A stretch of DNA of 64,000 bases from JAWLFI01 sp964525165 (GTDB lineage: Bacteria; Bacteroidota; Bacteroidia; Chitinophagales; Saprospiraceae). Positions 1 to 8,651 of this stretch are shown here, in pieces. The notes below the pieces were generated by a model. That model searched no databases, was not told where the DNA came from, and saw only the letters and a list, made by a program, of their open reading frames with translations. The position numbers and the translations under genes were made by a program. Every line of letters starts with the position of its first letter. Positions within the stretch are counted from its first letter, which is position 1. Location of the stretch: positions 1 to 64,000 of the forward strand of contig CAZGGG010000005.1 of NCBI GenBank assembly GCA_964525165.1, given 5' to 3'.

Positions 1-39
1 TGTACCATACGGAAAAGCGGTGTTTCAATGTTTTCATAA

Positions 40-699
40 ACTGCGAAATATCGCCCATTCTGGTCAGCAGTTGAGTACGGATATTCTCAAATCATTCTTG
101 CCGGATTCTCCATGGGAGGCGCTATTATCATGAATTGGATGGGTACTCATCAACACAATATTCCTGCTGAAATTAAAGCCGGAATTGCTATCTCTTCACC
201 CTGCGATATAAAAGCCGCCTCCAGAAAGTTGGAATCAGGGATCAATCGTTTATATCGTGATTATTTCATGAAAAAATTAAGTGCCAAAATAAAAGTGAAA
301 GCGAAACAGTTTCCGGGATGGCTGGACGTACAGGGAATCGAAAAGATAAAAAAATGGAAAGAGTTTGACGACAAGTATAGCGCTCCACTAGGAGGCTACA
401 GAGATGCAGAAGACTTCTATTTTCATTGTAGCGCCAAACATCGTATCCAAGAGATCAAAAAGCCCTTATTACTGCTCAATGCCCTAGATGACCCCATCCT
501 TTCAGAAAATTGCTATCCCACAAATCTTATACAGCATCATGAACAAGTAATGGCGCTGTACACGCGCAAAGGAGGTCATGTGGCTTTTCAACAAAAAGCG
601 AACAAAAACACTCTGGCAGAAACTTATTCCCTTCAATTTGCGGAAGCAATATTAAGTCAGGCTCCCAAACAGTTTACACAGCAATTTGAAAAATTGTAA
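40..699 (+). CDS. YheT-like alpha/beta hydrolase, 5' part missing or frame-broken
   Basis: C-terminal two thirds of a YheT-family alpha/beta hydrolase (COG0429), a cytoplasmic esterase-like family of poorly known substrate. The nucleophile elbow reads AGFSMGG with the Ser codon at 109-111; the acid is probably the Asp in LNALDDPILS (near 490) and the His that in RKGGHVAF (near 577). The stretch PCDIKAASRKLES and the KEFDDKYSAPLGGY region are typical of the family, usual length about 320 aa. The frame carrying these motifs is closed by TAA at 37-39, and has no ATG before 112, which lies after the catalytic Ser. Another frame (3-74) carries a YHT stretch resembling the conserved region just upstream, so a single indel between 40 and 74 would join them. 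The gene is therefore either frameshifted or mis-sequenced near the window edge. Gene 709 follows after 9 bp. Confidence 0.75.
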   Translation, partial: TAKYRPFWSAVEYGYSQIILAGFSMGGAIIMNWMGTHQHNIPAEIKAGIAISSPCDIKAASRKLESGINRLYRDYFMKKLSAKIKVKAKQFPGWLDVQGIEKIKKWKEFDDKYSAPLGGYRDAEDFYFHCSAKHRIQEIKKPLLLLNALDDPILSENCYPTNLIQHHEQVMALYTRKGGHVAFQQKANKNTLAETYSLQFAEAILSQAPKQFTQQFEKL

Positions 700-708
700 A
701 TTCACAAC

Positions 709-1257
709 ATGAGCAACTTAAAATCAATATTTCAAAAACACGAGGAGCTTGATCAGAAAAGTATCGGCTTCCTGATCAAAGCAATTGAGGCCAATAATGT
801 GGAAGGTTTCGATTACTTGGAATTTAAGATGTCTCTTTCTCAATTAAAAAAGATGGAGATAGAAGATGAAGTAGCCATCAAATCTGCTTTTGCCACTGCA
901 TCCACCATGGGATTGACCAAAGAAAAACTACTTCAGTCCGGAGCTTTTTATCAAAAAGTCTTGGCAAAGGAAAAGGAAAAATTTGATGAAGCCCACCAGA
1001 ACCAAGTAGCCAAACAGGTAAAGTCCAAAACAGAAAAGGTCGCTCAATTAGAGCAGAAAATCGACGAACTCAAAGCTAAAATCGGTGAGTTAGAAGAAAA
1101 AGTTCGTTCTTATAAGGAAGTAATTGAAAAGGCAAAATCAGATATTCAAGGTTCCCAGTCAAAAATTGCAGAGCGCAAAAATAAATTTGAAGAAGCCTAT
1201 AAAGCCTTGAATGCTGAAATTGCCAGAGATATTGAGTTATTTGATCAAAAAATCTAA
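709..1257 (+). CDS. Coiled-coil protein of unknown function
   Basis: 182 aa, no signal peptide or membrane segment, so cytoplasmic. Residues 1-85 look globular and helical; residues about 88-165 are a highly charged Lys/Glu heptad-rich coiled coil (VAQLEQKIDELKAKIGELEE). I recognise no catalytic motif or named domain. It lies 9 bp after the hydrolase and 11 bp before the membrane coiled-coil gene at 1269, so the two coiled-coil proteins are probably co-transcribed and may bind each other. Function not assigned. Confidence 0.75.
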   Translation: MSNLKSIFQKHEELDQKSIGFLIKAIEANNVEGFDYLEFKMSLSQLKKMEIEDEVAIKSAFATASTMGLTKEKLLQSGAFYQKVLAKEKEKFDEAHQNQVAKQVKSKTEKVAQLEQKIDELKAKIGELEEKVRSYKEVIEKAKSDIQGSQSKIAERKNKFEEAYKALNAEIARDIELFDQKI

Positions 1258-1268
1258 AGCCATAAGCT

Positions 1269-2300
1269 ATGAGTACCAGTCCGCAACCTCTTGACACCAG
1301 TGGATTCAAAGAAAAACCATGGTATAAAAAACCAGATGGAATTCTGGGGACGATTGTTTTGCTAGGTCTATTGGGCATTGCCGGATATGGATTGTTTCTC
1401 ATCCTACCCACACTAGTAGTAATGGCAGAAAATGTGCTGTACCTGACCATAATGTTGTTGGTACTGGCTGCGATTCTATACATGGTCTTTGATCCTAGAA
1501 TGAGAACGCTGATCTCATACAGCTACAAAAGCATCATGAGAAAAATTACCGGTATGTTCATAACCATAGACCCTATCGGTATTCTTAAAAATTACATTGA
1601 AGATTTACAAAAGAATCTTCAAAATATGAGCAAACAGATAGGTGCTGTCAGAGGTCAAATGAGGAAATTGAAGCAGTTGATCGACGACAATAATGAGGAG
1701 ATTCAGCAGCAAATGGCTATAGCCAGTAAAGCCAAGGAAGAAGGCATGGATAAGCAAATGGTTCTCTCTTCCCGAAAAGCTGCGAGACTGCAGGAAAGCA
1801 ATAAAAAATATCAACAACTGCGTACCAAACTAGAAGTACTCCACCGAGTATTATCTAAAATGTACACCAACTCTGAAATCCTTTTAGAAGACACCAAAGA
1901 TCAGGTAAAAGTGAAGGAAGAAGAGCGCAAGGCGATCAGAGCTTCTCATGGCGCGATGAAATCAGCCATGAATGTCATAAGGGGAGATAGCGATAAACGC
2001 ATTATGTTTGACAGAGCCCTCGAGGTCATTGCTGATGATGTTGCCAACAAAGTGGGTGAAATGGAACGCTTCATGGAGCTGTCTAGTGGCTTTATGGATA
2101 GTATTGATTTGCAAAATGGAGTCTTTGAAGAACAAGGGTTGCAAATGCTTGAACAATGGGAAAAGGAATCTACAATGCTTCTTTTAGGAGACGGAGAAGG
2201 AAAGGATTCATTTTTCTCAGACTTGGAAAATAACCAGGGAGAGAAAGTGGAACAAAAAAAGAAAGACGGGGATAGCGATTATTCCTCTCTCTTCGAATGA
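1269..2300 (+). CDS. Membrane-anchored coiled-coil protein of unknown function
   Basis: 343 aa. Two hydrophobic helices near residues 25-50 and 54-72 form a hairpin anchor, followed by a long soluble part that is mostly coiled coil (about 105-230: repeated Lys/Glu/Gln heptads such as MRKLKQLIDDNNEEIQQQM) and an acidic, Lys-rich tail. There is no enzyme motif. The shape (membrane hairpin plus PspA-like long helices) would suit a membrane-stress or scaffold protein, but that is a guess from shape only. Last gene of the 709-2300 unit; a strong terminator follows at 2307. Confidence 0.75.
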   Translation: MSTSPQPLDTSGFKEKPWYKKPDGILGTIVLLGLLGIAGYGLFLILPTLVVMAENVLYLTIMLLVLAAILYMVFDPRMRTLISYSYKSIMRKITGMFITIDPIGILKNYIEDLQKNLQNMSKQIGAVRGQMRKLKQLIDDNNEEIQQQMAIASKAKEEGMDKQMVLSSRKAARLQESNKKYQQLRTKLEVLHRVLSKMYTNSEILLEDTKDQVKVKEEERKAIRASHGAMKSAMNVIRGDSDKRIMFDRALEVIADDVANKVGEMERFMELSSGFMDSIDLQNGVFEEQGLQMLEQWEKESTMLLLGDGEGKDSFFSDLENNQGEKVEQKKKDGDSDYSSLFE

Positions 2301-2306
2301 TAAAAG

Positions 2307-2330
2307 AGCCCTTTACGAAGGGCTTTTTTT
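2307..2330 (+). terminator. Intrinsic terminator after the coiled-coil unit
   Basis: Seven-base-pair perfect stem AGCCCTT (2307-2313) / AAGGGCT (2318-2324), tetraloop TACG, followed by seven T. It ends the plus-strand unit. On the minus strand the stem is followed by a weaker TTTTA, so it may also serve the convergent small lipoprotein gene that stops at 2329. Confidence 0.85.
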
Positions 2331-2607
2331 ATTTCGAGCCCCTTCCTCCGGCTCCAAAAATCACACTTACTCCCAATAAGAACCCAAAATTATACCAGCC
2401 CCCATTATTGCAAATAGAATAAATCGTAACCTCATCATCAAATAGACTGACGATAAAGGTAAAGGGAGAGATAAACCCATGTATCAAACCATTCCAAAAT
2501 CCATCCTTTTCTTCTAAAATGCACTCTGCTGCCTGGATGTTTTCAGCGCAAGACGCCAAAGTCACCAACATAGCGGCAAATATTAAAAGCTTACCTAATT
2601 GTTTCAT
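2329..2607 (-). CDS. Small lipoprotein-like protein
   Basis: 92 aa. Type II signal peptide with lipobox LASC (Cys at residue 20), then a short hydrophobic protein with two membrane-like stretches (about 38-56 and 71-85) and a Gly-rich end. The WNGLIHGFISPF and WYNFGFLLGV stretches look like a conserved small family in Bacteroidota as far as I recall, with no assigned function. Its stop codon overlaps the T-run of the terminator of the convergent gene. It is divergent from adenine deaminase (78 bp between starts). Confidence 0.7.
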   Translation of the reverse strand: MKQLGKLLIFAAMLVTLASCAENIQAAECILEEKDGFWNGLIHGFISPFTFIVSLFDDEVTIYSICNNGGWYNFGFLLGVSVIFGAGGRGSK

Positions 2608-2685
2608 GATATTCGTTTGTCATAATTTAAGACATTTCCGAATCAAACGAAAGTCTGAATCTTTTCTATTCTGTATTTTGGGTAA

Positions 2686-4329
2686 ATGGTACATCCAACA
2701 TTTACGATAGAAGGTCAAATTGTAGATATCATTCATGAGAAAATCTACAATGGCAGAATTACAGTCCACAACGGAAACATTCAACGTATTGAACCTGCGG
2801 CTGAAATAAATGCTCATCACTACATATTGCCTGGTTTTATTGATGCGCACATTCATATTGAAAGCTCCATGCTGGTTCCATCCGAGTTTGCCAGGATTGC
2901 CACGCAACACGGAACAGTAGCTACCGTTTCAGATCCTCATGAAATAGCAAATGTATTAGGTGTAGATGGGGTTATGTTCATGCTTCAAAATGGATCTAAA
3001 GTGCCTTTCCATTTCAATTTTGGAGCCCCTTCTTGTGTGCCGGCGACTTCCTTTGAAACGGCCGGCGCAAGATTAGGTATTGATGATTTAAAGACACTGT
3101 TGAAACGGCCAGATATTAAATATCTGTCGGAAATGATGAATTGGCCGGGTGTATTACATGAAGACCCGGAAGTGATGGCAAAAATACAGCTGGCCCACTC
3201 GTTACAAAAGCCCGTAGATGGCCATGCTCCGGGATTGAGAGGAAAAGAGGCTCAAACCTATATAGAGGCGGGGATCAGCACCGATCATGAATGTTACACC
3301 CACGAAGAAGCCGCTGAAAAGCTTTCTATGGGTATGAAAATCCTTATCCGTGAAGGAAGTGCAGCAAAAAATTACAACGCTTTGCACAAGTTGATAGATG
3401 ACCACCATGATCAAATGATGTTTTGTTCTGACGATAAGCATCCGGATGAACTCTTAGAAGGTCATATCAATAAATTGGTACAGCGTGCACTCAATGATGG
3501 CCATGAGCTCTTTAAAGTTTTGCGTATGGCTTGCCTCAATCCAATACAGCATTATCAGCTAGAACACGGTATGCTGAGAGAAGGAGATTCCGCCGATTTT
3601 ATTGTAATGGACGATATCCAAAATGGAAAGGTCTTGTCTACCTATATCTCAGGCTCCTGTGTTTATGAAAATGGACAGGGTAAGATTCAAAGAATAGTAT
3701 CTGAACCCATCAACCATTTTCAAGCACCCATGGTGACGAAAAATCGTCTGAAATGTACTAAAGAAGCTGACCGTTTGAAGGTCATTCAGGTACATGATGG
3801 AGAGTTGATCACTTCCAGTTACGATACAGAGCCGAAAGAAAAAGACGGATATGTTGTACCGGATCTAACGAAGGATGTATTGAAACTGGTTGTAATGGAA
3901 AGATATTCTTCAGAGGGAATCCTTTCCTTGGGGTGGATTCATGGTTTTGGCTTGAAAAAAGGAGCCATTGCCAGCACTGTAGCTCATGACTCTCATAACA
4001 TCATTGCTTGTGGCACGAACGATCAGGATTTGGTCAGATCCATCAATGAGTTGGTAATGTTAAAAGGAGGAATAGCCGTGGTTGAAGGAGAAACAATTCA
4101 AAGTATGCCTTTGGAAGTAGGAGGTCTTATGAGTACACTGGACTATCAAACGGTAGCTGATCATTATCAAACTATGGATGCTTCCGCAAAATCATTGGGC
4201 AGTAAGTTGTCTGCTCCCTTCATGAGTTTATCATTTATGGCCTTATTGGTCATTCCTGAATTAAAACTTAGTGATAAAGGACTTTTCGATGGAAATGTTT
4301 TTGATTTTTGCAGTATGTTCCATTCCTAA
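2686..4329 (+). CDS. ade: Adenine deaminase
   Basis: 547 aa amidohydrolase-fold enzyme that deaminates adenine to hypoxanthine (EC 3.5.4.2) in purine salvage. The metal-binding motif GFIDAHIHIESSM sits at residues 50-62 (His55, His57), followed by the family-typical VSDPHEIANVLG (81-92), DGHAPGLRG, STDHECYTHEEA and the metal Asp region MFCSDDKHPDEL. The C-terminal adenine-deaminase domain is present (IACGTNDQDL; LMSTLDYQTVADHY). Length fits the family. A -7-like TATTTTG lies at 2674-2680, only 5 bp before the ATG. The end overlaps only a non-start extension of the Sua5 frame; the likely Sua5 start is 22 bp downstream. Confidence 0.95.
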   Translation: MVHPTFTIEGQIVDIIHEKIYNGRITVHNGNIQRIEPAAEINAHHYILPGFIDAHIHIESSMLVPSEFARIATQHGTVATVSDPHEIANVLGVDGVMFMLQNGSKVPFHFNFGAPSCVPATSFETAGARLGIDDLKTLLKRPDIKYLSEMMNWPGVLHEDPEVMAKIQLAHSLQKPVDGHAPGLRGKEAQTYIEAGISTDHECYTHEEAAEKLSMGMKILIREGSAAKNYNALHKLIDDHHDQMMFCSDDKHPDELLEGHINKLVQRALNDGHELFKVLRMACLNPIQHYQLEHGMLREGDSADFIVMDDIQNGKVLSTYISGSCVYENGQGKIQRIVSEPINHFQAPMVTKNRLKCTKEADRLKVIQVHDGELITSSYDTEPKEKDGYVVPDLTKDVLKLVVMERYSSEGILSLGWIHGFGLKKGAIASTVAHDSHNIIACGTNDQDLVRSINELVMLKGGIAVVEGETIQSMPLEVGGLMSTLDYQTVADHYQTMDASAKSLGSKLSAPFMSLSFMALLVIPELKLSDKGLFDGNVFDFCSMFHS

Positions 4330-4351
4330 TTCAACACAAAAGAAGAATACC

Positions 4352-5392
4352 TTGGCAATCATAGGAGCAGATATCAACGAAGCAAAACGTATCCTGGTCA
4401 AAGGAGACTTGGTAGCTATTCCGACAGAAACGGTTTATGGTTTGGCCGGAAATGGATTAAATCAATCAAGCCTGCAAGAAATCTTCAAAGTTAAAAACAG
4501 GCCTACCTTTAATCCACTCATTTTACATGTGGGTAGAATGGAACAAGTCACAGAACTAGTGCAAGACATCCCTTCCCCTTTGCTCCGGTTAATGGAGCAT
4601 TTCTGGCCCGGTCCCTTAACGGTCTTGCTCAGAAAATCAGATAGAGTACCGGATATAGTAACTGCAGGTTCTGACAGAGTCGCGATTCGAATGCCAAATC
4701 ATCCTCTTAGTCTCCAATTATTAAGATCTCTGGATTTTCCTGTTGCAGCACCCTCTGCCAATCCTTTTACATATATCAGTCCCACTTTACCCGAGCATGT
4801 CGATAAAATGCTGGGAGATCAAATAGCGTATATTTTGGATGGCGGGGCTTGTTCAGCAGGCTTGGAATCCACCATTGTAGGCATGGAAGAAGGAAAGGTG
4901 AAAATAGCGAGAAAAAAAGATCTCGTATGGCTTAAAAAATTTCGAAATTCAAAACAAGACCAGGCGGATATAGAGAANNNNNNNNNNTATCGTTATGGAG
5001 CCTTGTCCGTTGAGGAAATACAATCAATCATAAAAGGAGCGGTATTACTGCCAAAGGAAACTGATTCCATTCAAGGACCCGGGCAGCTTAAACTGCACTA
5101 TGCGCCTCATACTCCTACCCTTCTGTTTGAGCGAGAAACGCTCTCGATAGAAGAATTTAAAAACAAACGTGTAGGTATTATCAACTTTGCGGAAGCATAC
5201 CCCGGCCGCACCCAATGGGAACAACGAATATTAAGTAGATCAGGAAATCTAAAAGAAGCCGCCGCTCAATTGTATCAAATCATGCATGAAATGGACCAAA
5301 TGGACTTGGACCTCATCTTAATTGAGAGACTCCCTGATACTGAATTAGGGAAAACAATGAATGACAGATTAGAAAGAGCTTCCAGTAAATAA
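4352..5392 (+). CDS. sua5: Sua5/TsaC L-threonylcarbamoyladenylate synthase, interrupted by a gap
   Basis: Makes threonylcarbamoyl-AMP from Thr, bicarbonate and ATP for the t6A37 tRNA modification. The YrdC domain is clear: LVAIPTETVYGLAGNG, KNRPTFNPLILHVG, FWPGPLTVLL, VAIRMPNHPL, AAPSANPFTYISPT, and GLESTIVGM. After the gap comes the Sua5 C-terminal domain joined by the usual GQLKLHYAPHTP linker. The frame stays open upstream to a GTG at 4271 inside ade, but family N-termini and an AAGAAG just upstream favour the TTG at 4352. The run of N at 4978-4987 splits the gene, and the roughly 70 bases before it (about 4906-4977) do not fit the family, which normally passes directly from GKVKI to YRYGALS. 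The frame across the gap cannot be trusted. Confidence 0.88.
   Translation: MAIIGADINEAKRILVKGDLVAIPTETVYGLAGNGLNQSSLQEIFKVKNRPTFNPLILHVGRMEQVTELVQDIPSPLLRLMEHFWPGPLTVLLRKSDRVPDIVTAGSDRVAIRMPNHPLSLQLLRSLDFPVAAPSANPFTYISPTLPEHVDKMLGDQIAYILDGGACSAGLESTIVGMEEGKVKIARKKDLVWLKKFRNSKQDQADIEXXXXYRYGALSVEEIQSIIKGAVLLPKETDSIQGPGQLKLHYAPHTPTLLFERETLSIEEFKNKRVGIINFAEAYPGRTQWEQRILSRSGNLKEAAAQLYQIMHEMDQMDLDLILIERLPDTELGKTMNDRLERASSK
4978..4987. other. Assembly gap (10 N) inside sua5
   Basis: Ten N, the conventional placeholder for an unknown-length scaffold gap. The left flank appears to be low-quality or foreign sequence relative to the Sua5 family. Confidence 0.97.
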
Positions 5393-5398
5393 TACGCG

Positions 5399-6130
5399 AT
5401 GAATCCAAACGAGATCGAACTGCACAGAGGAAATAGTTTATTGGCCAAAACACAAGATTATTTAGGTGAATTTGTATATGGTGGTATCGATGGCTGTGTC
5501 ACCACCTTTGCGGTCGTTTCAGGCGCAGTTGGGGCTCAATTAGACAGCTCTGTTATCATCATCCTGGGCTTTGCGAATCTATTTGCAGACGGCTTTGCCA
5601 TGTCGATCGGTGCTTATCTATCTACAAAATCAGAAATAGAGAACTACAAGAAGCATAAGGATATCGAATACTGGGAAGTGGATCATATGCCGGAAAAAGA
5701 AAAGGAGGAAATTCGAGAAATATACGCTGCAAAAGGTTTCAAGGGGGAACTCCTGGAACAAGTGGTTGACCAGATTACTTCAGATAAAGACAGATGGGTG
5801 GACACGATGATGAAAGAAGAGCTAGAAATGGCGAAGGAATCCAAATCCCCATTTAGAATTGGTTTAGTCACCTTTGTGAGTTTTTTGTTGATCGGATTCA
5901 TACCCTTGGGGGTCTATGTGGTCGATTATACCATCGGATTCCCGGGTTCCTTGTTTTTATGGGCTAGTATATTGACATCCGTTGGATTTGTTTTGATAGG
6001 CATCATGAAAGCTTATGTCACGCAAACTAAATTTCTCAGAGCCATATTGGAAACCTTGATTCTCGGTGCTTTAGCTGCGCTTGTTTCCTATTATGTTGGA
6101 TTCTTTCTAGAACAGTGGATTGCTGGCTAG
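5399..6130 (+). CDS. VIT1/CCC1-family Fe/Mn transporter
   Basis: 243 aa inner-membrane protein of the VIT1/CCC1 (DUF125) family that moves Fe2+ or Mn2+. The first helix has the family signature VYGGIDGCVTTFAVVSGAVG (residues 27-46), the second NLFADGFAMSIGAYLS; a charged cytoplasmic loop with many Glu (about 85-150, EKEKEEIREIYAAKG and MMKEELEMA) forms the metal-binding domain, followed by three helices to the C-terminus. Starts 6 bp after sua5, so probably the last gene of the ade-sua5-vit run. Confidence 0.9.
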   Translation: MNPNEIELHRGNSLLAKTQDYLGEFVYGGIDGCVTTFAVVSGAVGAQLDSSVIIILGFANLFADGFAMSIGAYLSTKSEIENYKKHKDIEYWEVDHMPEKEKEEIREIYAAKGFKGELLEQVVDQITSDKDRWVDTMMKEELEMAKESKSPFRIGLVTFVSFLLIGFIPLGVYVVDYTIGFPGSLFLWASILTSVGFVLIGIMKAYVTQTKFLRAILETLILGALAALVSYYVGFFLEQWIAG

Positions 6131-6156
6131 TATGCCTTTCGGCAAATAGGTAATCG

Positions 6157-6187
6157 TTGGATGTAATGCAGGGATTATGTATTTTAG
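6157..6187 (+). promoter_or_regulatory. Possible Bacteroidota-type promoter of the M1 peptidase
   Basis: TTG at 6157-6159, 20 bp spacer, TATTTTAG at 6180-6187 against the consensus TAnnTTTG (one mismatch). The ATG follows 9 bp later, so the leader would be very short, which lowers confidence. Confidence 0.35.
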
Positions 6188-6196
6188 GACGAAAAC

Positions 6197-8620
6197 ATGC
6201 AGCGGTTTTTTATTCTCCTTCTTTTCATCGGTCTTGGAACAACAGCAATAGCTCAAAGAGTTGACCCTTATGTCGATGCTCGTTACATCAAGCATGAAAT
6301 TAAAAACAGAGCTTTAACACCTGAACAAATAGCATGGGTGAAAGCTAGCACAGAGCGGTCAGACACCTTCGATATACTACATTATGATATCGCATTGGAT
6401 TTGCTTCGTTTTGAATCTTCCATTTTGGCCGGCGACACACGCGTAGACTTTAGAGCAAAGATGAATGATCTGAACAAGATTAACCTAGATCTTGAAGGGC
6501 TCGAAGTTTCTGAAGTGACAGATCCCTTAGGCAATGTCCTCAATTACGAACATGAAGGCCCCTTATTAACAGTTTTTCTTGATACGACTTTAAACAGCGG
6601 ACAGGAATACTCTGTACGCGTAAAATATGAAGGCACGCCCATTACGTGTCCTTCCGGGTTTGGAGGCTTTTATTTTGAAGATGGGTATGCTTACAACCTA
6701 GGAATCGGTCTGGCAGCCAGTCCTCACAATTTTGGAAGAGCATGGTTTCCCTGCTTTGATAACTTCGTCGAAAGGTCAACCTACACCTATCGATTAACTG
6801 CACATAATGGAAGGACGCCTTATGGTTTAGGAACGCTTACAGAAGAAAATAATTTAGGGGGCGACACGATCCAACGCGTCTTTGAAATGATGCAACCCAT
6901 TCCTACCTATCTATCTCATGTAGCGATCTCTAATTATGAAGAAGTGACCTATATGCTGCAAGGAGCCTATGGTGCTGTGCCGGTAAGACTTATTGCAAAA
7001 CCTGCCGACACTTCGGACTTAAGGCGAAGTTTCAATGTACTAGGAGATGTTTTAGATTGCCTGGAATATTGGTTTGGACCTCACCCTTTCGAAATGATTG
7101 GGTTTAATATTACACCCCGAGGAGCCATGGAGCACCCCACCGGAATTGCTTATCCCATATCTTCGATTGATGGAGGAAGAACCAACTTAGGGCTGATCAC
7201 ACATGAACTAGCTCATCATTGGTGGGGCAATATCACCACTCTAAGTACTGAATTTGACATGTGGATTAAAGAAGGTCCTGCAAGTTATACAGAACAGCAA
7301 ATTATTGAATGGATTGAAGGCCCGGAGGCTTTCGAGCAAGCCATTAAGGCCAATAATGTGAACATGATTACTACTGCTCACATAGCTGATGAAGGATATT
7401 GGCCGTTGAGTCCAATGCCAGATGCATGGACTTATGGAAGAACCACCTATGACAAAGGAGCTGCTATGATTCATAACCTTCGATCTTATTTGGGTGATTC
7501 TTTATTCAGATCAGGCATGCAAACAGTACTGGAGGAACGGGCTTACGAAAGTATCAATGCCGGTGAACTCAGGGATGAACTCATTCAAGCTACTGGTTAT
7601 GATCTGACAGACTTTTTTGACAATTGGATTTTTTCACCCGGTTGGAGTGATTTTTACGTATCCTCCTTCCAAACTGCAGTTTCAGGATCTGAGGTTGATG
7701 TAAATGTGACCATCGAACAAGGATTATATGCGACGGACCAAATGCATCAAAATGTTCCTCTAAAAGTAGCTTTTGTGAAAAATGGAGAAGAACCGATCAT
7801 CAGGGATCTAATGGCTTCTGATTCCGTAACAGAAGCAGACTTCAAGCTTCCGTTTGCTCCCGATTTTATTTTTACTAATCCCGACAATCACTTAAATCTT
7901 GCAAGTGCCGGAGATCTTTACTGGATTGATTCTGATTTCAATGACCGACTTGCATTTACCAATTGGAGACTACAAGCAGAAGGTGTTGCAGAACGTTTCC
8001 CTTTCCAGATTACCCACCACTTTATTGCTCCTGAACAAGCAGTACCGGATACCGTTCCCTTTCGACTTTCCACAAGGCATTTTTGGAGTGTAGAAGCAAG
8101 CGATATTTCAGGCGAACTATCAGCAAGGGTCGATTATTCGGGTGTCAGAGAATCTGATATTGATTATGAGTTGACGTCAGAAACTGAAGACAGCATTATT
8201 CTAGTTTATCGACCTGACGGAGCTTCTCCTTGGTTAGAGTATCCGTACTATACAAAACAAAAAATCCTTCCCAATGACGGGAAAGGAGTGATGATCCTAG
8301 ATCAGATTCTCCCTGGGCAATACACTTTTGCGAACGGTCCGAGTGGAATCTTTGTAGAGGCTAAAAACGCTACTTTGGATTTAGCCGTATTCCCGAACCC
8401 CGTGACTCATGAAGTGGTGATAGATTTAACTGGTATCGGCATTACAGAGGAAGCGAAAGTTCAAATCATAAACGCTTCCGGCAGCATTATACAAGAGTTA
8501 AGTTTCCCTCAGGGAAAAGAGTTCTTCAGGATTCCTGTAGCATCGATGAGTCCAGGTAACTATTGGATTTTGCTCAATACGGCTGACAAATCCTACCAGG
8601 CTCAAATTATCAAGATATAA
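6197..8620 (+). CDS. T9SS-exported M1-family aminopeptidase
   Basis: 807 aa zinc aminopeptidase. A Sec signal peptide (MQRFFILLLFIGLGTTAIAQ) fixes the start. M1 motifs: exopeptidase motif as GAMEH at residues 309-313, zinc motif HELAH at 336-340, and the third ligand Glu359 exactly 18 residues later in IKEGPASY (usual NEGFA). A catalytic-Tyr candidate lies in RTTYDKGAAM. The last ~80 residues form a T9SS type A sorting domain starting at VFPNPVTHEVVIDL and ending in SYQAQIIKI, so the enzyme is secreted or surface-anchored through the type IX system. Probable role: digestion of external peptides, alongside the DPP11-like enzyme at 15760. Monocistronic or followed by the decarboxylase after 31 bp. 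Confidence 0.93.
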   Translation: MQRFFILLLFIGLGTTAIAQRVDPYVDARYIKHEIKNRALTPEQIAWVKASTERSDTFDILHYDIALDLLRFESSILAGDTRVDFRAKMNDLNKINLDLEGLEVSEVTDPLGNVLNYEHEGPLLTVFLDTTLNSGQEYSVRVKYEGTPITCPSGFGGFYFEDGYAYNLGIGLAASPHNFGRAWFPCFDNFVERSTYTYRLTAHNGRTPYGLGTLTEENNLGGDTIQRVFEMMQPIPTYLSHVAISNYEEVTYMLQGAYGAVPVRLIAKPADTSDLRRSFNVLGDVLDCLEYWFGPHPFEMIGFNITPRGAMEHPTGIAYPISSIDGGRTNLGLITHELAHHWWGNITTLSTEFDMWIKEGPASYTEQQIIEWIEGPEAFEQAIKANNVNMITTAHIADEGYWPLSPMPDAWTYGRTTYDKGAAMIHNLRSYLGDSLFRSGMQTVLEERAYESINAGELRDELIQATGYDLTDFFDNWIFSPGWSDFYVSSFQTAVSGSEVDVNVTIEQGLYATDQMHQNVPLKVAFVKNGEEPIIRDLMASDSVTEADFKLPFAPDFIFTNPDNHLNLASAGDLYWIDSDFNDRLAFTNWRLQAEGVAERFPFQITHHFIAPEQAVPDTVPFRLSTRHFWSVEASDISGELSARVDYSGVRESDIDYELTSETEDSIILVYRPDGASPWLEYPYYTKQKILPNDGKGVMILDQILPGQYTFANGPSGIFVEAKNATLDLAVFPNPVTHEVVIDLTGIGITEEAKVQIINASGSIIQELSFPQGKEFFRIPVASMSPGNYWILLNTADKSYQAQIIKI

Positions 8621-8651
8621 GCAAACTACCCTACTATCATAATAACGATAT

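Noticed and set aside
4271..4351. Extended start of sua5 inside adenine deaminase
   Set aside because: Upstream codons have no family similarity; the TTG at 4352 has an AAGAAG ahead and the usual N-terminus.
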